Of a stretch of DNA of 6,274 nt, positions 1 to 4,539 are shown piece by piece (the stretch's first letter is position 1; every line of letters starts with the position of its first letter). The position numbers and the translations under genes are program-made. The DNA lies in assembly GCA_003242515.1 (NCBI GenBank), contig QGUS01000105.1:1-6274 (forward strand), read 5' to 3'. Origin of the DNA: Actinomycetota bacterium (GTDB lineage Bacteria > Actinomycetota > Acidimicrobiia > Spongiisociales > ZC4RG35). The notes under the pieces are model-generated. The model made no database searches. It was given only the letters and a program-made list of their open reading frames with translations, and was not told the origin of the DNA.

Positions 1-634
1 CCAACCGGGGGGGAGCGACCCGCTCTGCGTCCCAGCAGTCGAGGGGTTCCAGGGTCTCGGCGGTGGGGACCTCCTCGGGCAGTGTCACCAGGACCAGGCG
101 TGTGGTCTCCGGGTCGGCCAGCACCTTCGACATCGACTCCGCCTGGGCCCGGATCCGCCCCGTGGGGACGAGCTCCATGATCGAGCGGGGCGCCCGGAGG
201 TAGGAGCCGATCTGGCCCGTGGGCGGGGCGTCGACGACCACGGTGTCCCAGCCCCCGGAGCGGACCTCCCAGTAGACCTTGCCGATGGTGATGATCTCCC
301 GCACCGCGGGCGCGGCGGTGGCGAGAGCGTCGAACGCCCGGGCGATCCGGCCGCCGAACCGGCTCACGCCGGGGAGGCGGAGCTGCAGCGACAGGTACTC
401 GAGGAGGGCGTCGGGCCGGGAGATCCTCATGGCGTGGAGGCCGGGGCGGACCTCCCGCGGGTCGAACTCCAGCTCGGTGGTGGCGAGATGACCCGCCAGC
501 GAACCGTCGTCGCCGATCTCCATGGCGAGGACCCGGTCCCCCTGGCGCTGGGCGCGGAGGGCGATGGCCGCGGCGATCGCCGACTTCCCGGTGCCTCCCT
601 TGCCGGAGACTAGGAACAGTCGGGTCCCGGCCAT
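1..634 (-). CDS. ArsA/Get3-like P-loop ATPase, N-terminal part (runs off the left edge)
   Basis: Reading from an ATG at 634 on the minus strand gives 211 residues with no stop before the window edge, so the C-terminus is missing. Residues 5-18 are a beta strand followed by the deviant Walker A motif GKGGTGKS (11-18), with the extra signature lysine K12 of the SIMIBI/ArsA-MinD class. The second hallmark is VVVDAPPTGQ (132-141), the counterpart of the ArsA/Get3 DTAPTGH segment. Members use ATP-driven dimer rearrangement to handle anions or to target membrane proteins; the substrate here is unknown. The usual switch I DPAHxLSD is replaced by EIGDDGSLAGHL (39-50), which recalls the actinobacterial paired ArsA-like proteins (Rv3679/Rv3680 type) more than arsenic pumps. 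No arsenic genes are visible. The start lies 9 bases after the stop of the 73-residue gene, so the two are probably co-transcribed. No strong ribosome binding site is seen. The family call is firm, the role is not. Confidence 0.85.
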   Translation of the reverse strand, partial: MAGTRLFLVSGKGGTGKSAIAAAIALRAQRQGDRVLAMEIGDDGSLAGHLATTELEFDPREVRPGLHAMRISRPDALLEYLSLQLRLPGVSRFGGRIARAFDALATAAPAVREIITIGKVYWEVRSGGWDTVVVDAPPTGQIGSYLRAPRSIMELVPTGRIRAQAESMSKVLADPETTRLVLVTLPEEVPTAETLEPLDCWDAERVAPPRL

Positions 635-643
635 GGCCCGGCT

Positions 644-865
644 TCAGCCCTGGTTGGGCCGGAGGGGGATGCGGAGGACCAGGTGGTCGTCCTCGACCGA
701 CCAGGTGGCGTTGGCGATCAGGGCGAAGTCCGTGTAGTCGGTCTGAGCCTGCTGGATGAAGAGCTGACGCTCGGCCCCGGCCACGGGCGGCAGCGGGCGG
801 TCCTTCACCGCCTGCGCCCGGTCGGCGAACCGCTGGATCATGGCGTCGACGTCGAATTGGGCCAT
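644..865 (-). CDS. Conserved-looking 73-residue protein encoded just upstream of the ArsA-like ATPase
   Basis: I do not recognise a named family. The protein is 73 residues, soluble, without a signal peptide or membrane segment. The first 20 residues (AMIQRFADRAQAVKDR, 8-23) look like an amphipathic helix. Next come a proline-rich turn (LPPVAGAER, 25-33), a second helix (FIQQAQTDYTDFALI, 36-50) and two short strands ending in LRIPLRPNQG (64-73). It is probably real: the ATG follows a TACCCT -10 hexamer by 6 bases, codon use is GC3-rich like its neighbours, and its stop is 9 bases before the ATPase start. The tight linkage suggests a partner or regulator of that ATPase, which is inference only. 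I have an unverified recollection of similar small proteins beside ArsA-like genes in actinobacteria. Confidence 0.72.
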   Translation of the reverse strand: MAQFDVDAMIQRFADRAQAVKDRPLPPVAGAERQLFIQQAQTDYTDFALIANATWSVEDDHLVLRIPLRPNQG

Positions 866-871
866 GACGGC

Positions 872-877
872 AGGGTA
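872..877 (-). promoter_or_regulatory. Putative -10 element for a leaderless transcript of the 73-residue gene
   Basis: On the minus strand TACCCT matches TANNNT and is followed by 6 bases (GCCGTC) and then the ATG at 865, so transcription would start at or next to the start codon. No Shine-Dalgarno sequence and no convincing -35 are seen. The element lies inside an imperfect palindrome (873-899). It would let the small gene and the ATPase be expressed independently of thyX, whose stop is only 49 bases upstream. Confidence 0.5.
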
Positions 878-899
878 GACCGGCTGCGCCCGTCTGCCC
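873..899. repeat. Imperfect inverted repeat between thyX and the 73-residue gene
   Basis: On the plus strand GGGTAGAC (873-880) and GTCTGCCC (892-899) form 8-base arms with one mismatched position and an 11-base loop. It sits just after the thyX stop and covers the putative -10 of the next gene. No T-run follows, so it is not a standard intrinsic terminator. It could be a weak transcription-end or RNA-stability hairpin for thyX, an operator over the promoter, or chance in GC-rich DNA. Confidence 0.35.
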
Positions 900-914
900 G
901 TAGCGGTGCGGCGG

Positions 915-2534
915 TCATGCTCCGGAGCGTGACCGCTTGGCGAACGCCCGGCGCTCTGCCTCGAGGCGCTCCAGGTCGACCTCGGAGTAGTCGACGAACT
1001 TCATGGCGTCGGCGATGAGCCGGTGCCCGGCGACCTCCCGGATCTGCTCGTGCATCTGGTGGGCCACCCGCCGGTAGCTCGGGTGGCCGGCGGCGCCGCT
1101 GCGCAGCTCGATCAGGTGGAACGCCTGCCGGGGGCTCATCTCCATGACGAAACGGACGTTGTTGGCGAACGGCACCACGTACTGGGCCACGTCGGGCCCG
1201 AGCAGCTCCCTGGTCCGCTCGTACAGCTCGCCGGCGGCGTCCATCACGCCGCGCCATTCGGAGGTCAGCCCGATCTCCTCGACCGCCTCCGGGACGTCGT
1301 AGCCGAGACGGGTGGAGAACCGCTGCCATTCGATGGTCATCATCCGGTGGCGTTGCAGGTCGCGGAACGCGCCGATGTCGCACTTCACGTCGAAGCGGTA
1401 GGCTGTGCGCTCCATGGCCCGGCCGGGCTTGTGCCGGCGGTTGGCGCGGTCGCCGACGAACGCGGCCATCACCTGCGCCCGCCTCTCGGGCGACATGGCC
1501 CGGGCGATGGCGAGCAGCTCGGAGTCGGGCAGCTCGCTCACGGCGTAGAGGGCCGCGGCGACGATCTTCACCTCCGCCTCGGGATCCCAGTCGGTGAGCG
1601 TCACCTCCGGGCCCGCGTCCGACGGCCTGTCGAGGTCGGCGGCGACCTCTTCGAGGCCCGTCCTCACGTCGGACAGGTACTGCGACCAGCGGACGCCCCG
1701 GTCCTCCAGGTCGACCCGGGTGAGGAACGACGGGATGATCTTCCGCAGCTCGGTCAGCATCATGTCGGCGTAGTCCCTGACCTCGGACAGCGGGTGCGCC
1801 TTCATCCGCACCAGGGCCATCTCGTACGCCTGGCCGGTGGCGTAGATGCCGACGTTGGAGAGCGTGGCCACCGGGAGCAGGCCCCGGACGGAGTCGCAGG
1901 CCTTGGCCCGGATGGTCGAGCGCCACACCCACATCGGGTCGCTCTCCTCCTTGGGGTGCCGCCCGGCGAAGTGGTCGAACGCCGTGGACACCATCCGGGA
2001 GTAGGTGTCGAAGGTGTGCTCCATGTGCGCCACGTACTCGTCGTGGAGCGGGCTGGAGGCGATCTCGTCGGGGATGAAGTACCGGTAGCGGTCGCCGAGC
2101 CGGGCGTCGTAGGCGATGTAGCGGGTGGACTGTTCCAGGTAGGCGGCGAGCCGTCCCCACTCCAGCACCTTGGTGAGCAGGTTGGACGCCTGCTCGCAGG
2201 CGAGGTGGGCGCCTCCGAGCTGGGCCACGGAGTCGTCCCCGTACTCGAAGAACATCCGGTCGTAGAGCTGCTCTGCCTTCTTCGTCGCCACCAGGGGGTC
2301 GTCGTCCATGGCCCTGGCGATGGCGTCGAGGCCGGACTCGGGGTCGGAGACGAACTCGTCGAGGAACAGCCTGCGCAGCGACTTCGGGCTGCGGGAGTAC
2401 CGGGCGAAGAGGGCGCCCTTCACTACCTCGGGGAGGTTGATGAGGCCGAAGACGGGCTTGTCCGTGTTGGTGAAGAACCTGCGGAGGACCGCCTCTTCCT
2501 CGGGGGTGAACTCTTCCTGGTGGTAGGCGGCCAC
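915..2534 (-). CDS. thyX: Double-length ThyX-type flavin-dependent thymidylate synthase (tandem ThyX domains)
   Basis: ThyX makes dTMP from dUMP using methylene-tetrahydrofolate, with FAD and NADPH as reductants. Typical ThyX is about 220-270 residues; this protein has 539 and reads as two ThyX-like halves. N-terminal half: YGDDSVAQ (98-105), then a degenerate signature WGRLAAYLEQSTRY (126-139) that keeps E134, S136, R138 and Y139 but has W-G-R in place of R-H-R, then VRGLLP (216-221, arginine R217) and LVRMKAHPLSEVRDYA (241-256). C-terminal half: MERTAYRFDVK (374-384), a clean RHR (395-397) in RHRMMTIEWQRFSTR (395-409) with the rest of the motif altered, AQYVVP (450-455, Gln where an Arg is usual) and HLIELR (473-478). 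The GTG start at 2534 follows a TACAAT -10 by 7 bases, indicating a leaderless mRNA. No other thymidylate synthase is in the window. Family assignment is secure; catalysis by this split form is inferred. Confidence 0.9.
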   Translation of the reverse strand: MAAYHQEEFTPEEEAVLRRFFTNTDKPVFGLINLPEVVKGALFARYSRSPKSLRRLFLDEFVSDPESGLDAIARAMDDDPLVATKKAEQLYDRMFFEYGDDSVAQLGGAHLACEQASNLLTKVLEWGRLAAYLEQSTRYIAYDARLGDRYRYFIPDEIASSPLHDEYVAHMEHTFDTYSRMVSTAFDHFAGRHPKEESDPMWVWRSTIRAKACDSVRGLLPVATLSNVGIYATGQAYEMALVRMKAHPLSEVRDYADMMLTELRKIIPSFLTRVDLEDRGVRWSQYLSDVRTGLEEVAADLDRPSDAGPEVTLTDWDPEAEVKIVAAALYAVSELPDSELLAIARAMSPERRAQVMAAFVGDRANRRHKPGRAMERTAYRFDVKCDIGAFRDLQRHRMMTIEWQRFSTRLGYDVPEAVEEIGLTSEWRGVMDAAGELYERTRELLGPDVAQYVVPFANNVRFVMEMSPRQAFHLIELRSGAAGHPSYRRVAHQMHEQIREVAGHRLIADAMKFVDYSEVDLERLEAERRAFAKRSRSGA

Positions 2535-2541
2535 GGCGGCG

Positions 2542-2547
2542 ATTGTA
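2542..2547 (-). promoter_or_regulatory. -10 element for leaderless thyX transcript
   Basis: On the minus strand TACAAT is one base from the TATAAT consensus. It is followed by 7 bases (CGCCGCC) and the GTG start of thyX at 2534, which places the transcription start on or next to the first codon. No Shine-Dalgarno sequence exists in the short space. I see no TTGACA-like hexamer at 16-19 bases upstream. Confidence 0.62.
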
Positions 2548-2571
2548 CGCAGGGTTGCTCGTGCTCCTGGT

Positions 2572-2577
2572 TACCGT
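2572..2577 (+). promoter_or_regulatory. -10 element for leaderless transcript of the small membrane protein
   Basis: TACCGT fits TANNNT. It is followed by 6 bases and the GTG at 2584. It fires away from the thyX promoter, with the two predicted start sites about 50 bases apart, so the -35 regions overlap and the two genes may compete for RNA polymerase or share a regulator. No Shine-Dalgarno sequence is present. Confidence 0.5.
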
Positions 2578-2583
2578 CTGGGT

Positions 2584-2904
2584 GTGCTCAAGGCCAACGT
2601 GATCCGGGTCCTGGTGCTTGCCCTCTCGGTGGTCGCCGTGCTCATCGCGGGCATTCCGCTCGTGGTGCTGGTCGACCTGGTGCGGGGCGGAACGGGACTG
2701 GGCGTGTGCCCGGACGGGATCGAGAACTGCCCCCGGCCGTTCACCGCCGGTGGCGAGATGCTGATCATCCTCGTCATCGCACTGTCGATCGTGATCGCGG
2801 CGATCCGGGTCCTGATGCGGCTCGCCCGCATGCAGCGGGACCGGGAGCAGCAGCTGGAGGTCACGGAGCCGGAGACGGTCGCGGCCCCGTCCGACGATCA
2901 GTGA
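2584..2904 (+). CDS. Small two-helix membrane protein of unknown function
   Basis: I do not recognise a family. The 106-residue product has two hydrophobic segments, about 7-30 (VIRVLVLALSVVAVLIAG and following) and 58-79 (EMLIILVIALSIVIAA and following). Between them is a loop of about 28 residues with two cysteines, C42 and C49 (CPDGIENC). Positive charges after helix 2 (R75, R79, R82, R85, R87) predict a cytoplasmic C-terminus and, by the positive-inside rule, an outside loop where the cysteines could form a disulfide. The tail (86-106) is acidic and probably disordered. The GTG start at 2584 is set by a -10 hexamer 6 bases upstream. The gene diverges from thyX and overlaps the 3' end of the EamA gene by 7 bases, tail to tail. 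It is probably a real gene because it has its own promoter, a coherent topology and GC3-rich codons. Confidence 0.75.
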   Translation: MLKANVIRVLVLALSVVAVLIAGIPLVVLVDLVRGGTGLGVCPDGIENCPRPFTAGGEMLIILVIALSIVIAAIRVLMRLARMQRDREQQLEVTEPETVAAPSDDQ

Positions 2905-3779
2905 GCCTCGGTCACCGCCTCGGCGGTGGCCACGTCTTCCTCCTGCCTGGTGACCACGAGGAAGATCGCGAACACGACCAGCGCCGTACCGATCCAGCCC
3001 GCCACGTCGAGGCGCTCGTCGAGAACCACCCAGGCCGTGGCGACGCCGAACGCCGGCTCGGCGGCGAGGATGATGGCGGCGGTGCTGGGCCCGACGACGG
3101 TCTGTGCCCAGACCTGGAGCATGAAGGCGCCGATCCCCACGCCGAGACCGGTCAGCAGCAGCGCCGGCCACACGGACGACCCGGGGAGCGACACCCCGCC
3201 CTGGATGGCGGCGACGGGGAACGCGAGGACCGCGGTCGTGAGCAGCTGCACGCCCGTGTACGGGAGGATCGGGTGCCGGTGGGCGTAGCGGGACAGGGCG
3301 ATGATGTGGAAGGCGAAGGCGAACGCGCACCCGAGGGTGAGGAGGTCGCCACGGCTGAGTGACAGCCCGTCGGTGTCGCTGAGCAGGTAGATGCCGGCGA
3401 AGGACGCCGCGGCGGCGAGGACCACCCACGGGCTGGGGGCCCGACGCCGCACGAGGGAGGCGATGAAGGGCGTCAGCACCACGTACATCCCGGTGATCAG
3501 CGCCGAGTTGGACGCCGAGGTGATGGCGAGGCCCATGGTCTGCAGGGCGTATCCCGCGAACAGGGCGAGACCGGTGATGGCGCCGTCACGCCAGATCTGC
3601 CGGCCCCTGGGGAAGGCGATCACCATCGCGGCCACGGCCCCGATGAGGAACCGCCACGCCACGAACTCCATGGGCGGGATGTCCTCCAGGGCCGACTTGA
3701 TGACGACGAAGGTGGCGCCGAAGAGGAACGAGGCGGCGATCAGCGCCAGCAGGGCGCGCCTCGCAGCGGGATGCGACAT
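2898..3779 (-). CDS. EamA/DMT-superfamily membrane permease
   Basis: This 293-residue protein has about ten hydrophobic segments, near 8-29, 37-56, 67-88, 92-111, 117-134, 145-164, 172-192, 203-224, 231-251 and 259-277. That is the two-fold repeated five-helix plan of EamA transporters, at their usual length of about 300. Diagnostic stretches are SFLFGATFVVIKSAL (17-31) and FVAWRFLIGA (39-48) in the first repeat, and EPAFGVATAWVVLDERLDVA (241-260) followed by GWIGTALVV in the second. The family exports amino acids, metabolites or drugs; the substrate cannot be told from sequence. The ATG at 3779 follows a possible -10 (TAACCT, 3794-3789) by 9 bases, so the leader would be absent or a few bases long. 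It is divergent from nth and convergent with the small membrane protein, so it is probably transcribed alone. Confidence 0.92.
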   Translation of the reverse strand: MSHPAARRALLALIAASFLFGATFVVIKSALEDIPPMEFVAWRFLIGAVAAMVIAFPRGRQIWRDGAITGLALFAGYALQTMGLAITSASNSALITGMYVVLTPFIASLVRRRAPSPWVVLAAAASFAGIYLLSDTDGLSLSRGDLLTLGCAFAFAFHIIALSRYAHRHPILPYTGVQLLTTAVLAFPVAAIQGGVSLPGSSVWPALLLTGLGVGIGAFMLQVWAQTVVGPSTAAIILAAEPAFGVATAWVVLDERLDVAGWIGTALVVFAIFLVVTRQEEDVATAEAVTEAH

Positions 3780-3788
3780 GAGACGGGC

Positions 3789-3794
3789 AGGTTA
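3789..3794 (-). promoter_or_regulatory. Possible -10 element for the EamA permease gene
   Basis: TAACCT on the minus strand fits TANNNT and ends 9 bases before the ATG at 3779. This is the least certain of the five -10 calls, because the spacing would give a leader of a few bases rather than none. It shares a 61-base divergent region with the nth promoter. No -35 is evident. Confidence 0.4.
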
Positions 3795-3827
3795 GATGCC
3801 CCGCGCGACTGCCCCGCAGACACGCAA

Positions 3828-3833
3828 TACGAT
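3828..3833 (+). promoter_or_regulatory. -10 element for leaderless nth-MATE transcript
   Basis: TACGAT fits TANNNT and is followed by 7 bases (GGCTCCG) and the ATG at 3841. A partial -35 (GCGACT, 3805-3810, sharing GAC with TTGACA) lies 17 bases upstream. This site argues that translation starts at 3841 and not at the in-frame ATGs at 3796 or 3832, which are upstream of or within the promoter. No LexA-type GAAC-N4-GTTC palindrome is seen here. Confidence 0.55.
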
Positions 3834-3840
3834 GGCTCCG

Positions 3841-4539
3841 ATGCCGGGAGCCAGGGCTGACGGATCCATCCCCGACGCGGCCGAACGGGGCCGTGCCCGG
3901 TCGATCCTGAACCGGCTGAAGCGGCGATACCCCGAGATCCGCACCGCCCTCGACTACGAGAACCCGTGGCAGCTGCTCGTGGCCACGGTGATGTCGGCCC
4001 AGACCACCGACGAGAACGTGAACCGGGTCACCCCGCGGCTGTTCGCCAGGTACCCGACGCCGTGGGACCTGGCGGAGGCCCGCCAGGAGGAAGTGGAGGA
4101 GATCATCTTCTCCACCGGCTTCTACCGGCAGAAGGCCCGGTCGATCATCGAGCTGTCCCAGGACCTGGTCGCCCGCTACGACGGCGAGGTCCCGAGGGAC
4201 CTCGAGGAGATGACGACGCTCCGGGGCGTGGGGCGGAAGACGGCCTCCGTGGTGCTCGCCGAGATGTGGGGCGATCCCGCCATCGCCGTGGACACCCATG
4301 TGAAGCGGGTGGCCAACCGCCTCGGCCTCACCAGCTCGGACGACCCGACGAAGATCGAGTTCGACCTGAGGGCGCTCTTCCCGAAGAAGGAGTGGGCGGG
4401 CATCTCGATGCGGGTCATCCAGTTCGGGCGTGACGTCTGTGACGCCCGCCGCCCCCTGTGCGGCGAGTGCGAGCTGTTCGAGTTCTGCATCTGGCCCGGC
4501 CGCTACGACCGGGCCGGCAGGGTCCCCCCGTCCTCGTGA
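3841..4539 (+). CDS. nth: Endonuclease III (DNA glycosylase / AP lyase)
   Basis: Nth removes oxidised pyrimidines from DNA and cleaves the abasic strand by beta-elimination, starting base-excision repair. With the ATG at 3841 the product is 232 residues, against 211 for E. coli Nth; the extra length is a short polar N-terminus and a C-terminal tail. Visible motifs are LLVATVMSAQTTDENVN (45-61), the helix-hairpin-helix LRGVGRKTA (127-135) with the catalytic lysine K133, and VDTHV (150-154) with the catalytic aspartate D151. The [4Fe-4S] cluster ligands are C200, C207, C210 and C216 in the classic C-x6-C-x2-C-x5-C spacing. All key residues are present. The leaderless promoter at 3828-3833 decides the start. 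The last codon overlaps the MATE start (GTGA, 4536-4539), so the two form an operon. Confidence 0.96.
   Translation: MPGARADGSIPDAAERGRARSILNRLKRRYPEIRTALDYENPWQLLVATVMSAQTTDENVNRVTPRLFARYPTPWDLAEARQEEVEEIIFSTGFYRQKARSIIELSQDLVARYDGEVPRDLEEMTTLRGVGRKTASVVLAEMWGDPAIAVDTHVKRVANRLGLTSSDDPTKIEFDLRALFPKKEWAGISMRVIQFGRDVCDARRPLCGECELFEFCIWPGRYDRAGRVPPSS
4493..4515 (+). repeat. GC-rich perfect hairpin at the 3' end of nth
   Basis: GGCCCGG (4493-4499) and CCGGGCC (4509-4515) are a perfect 7-base inverted repeat with a 9-base loop, extendable by one G-U pair in RNA. The hairpin lies inside the nth coding sequence (WPGRYDRAG) and ends 20 bases before the MATE start codon. No T-run follows. It could modulate reinitiation or transcript processing between the two genes, or be a by-product of GC-rich codons. 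Confidence 0.35.

Noticed and set aside
1..634. Arsenic resistance operon
   Set aside because: The ATPase resembles ArsA only at family level. No arsR, arsB, arsC or arsD-like gene is nearby, and the switch I region departs from arsenic-pump ArsA.
1023..3362. Open frame of 779 codons on the plus strand opposite thyX
   Set aside because: It is antisense to thyX with a His/Gly/Val/Glu-rich low-complexity translation and no recognisable motif, and it also crosses two other genes. It is a compositional shadow.
838..3429. Very long open frame of 863 codons on the minus strand
   Set aside because: It runs out of frame through thyX, across the promoter region and antisense to the small membrane gene. 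Its translation is low-complexity Arg/Pro/Gly/His-rich, typical of an alternative frame in GC-rich DNA.
3780..3840. SOS (LexA) box controlling nth and the DinF-like gene
   Set aside because: I looked for the actinobacterial GAAC-N4-GTTC palindrome in the 61-base divergent region and found none.
4458..4535. Upstream extension of the MATE gene to an ATG at 4458
   Set aside because: The extra 26 residues are arginine-rich, lie wholly inside nth including its Fe-S cysteine codons, and precede the point where MATE similarity begins. The GTG at 4536 overlapping the nth stop is the better start.
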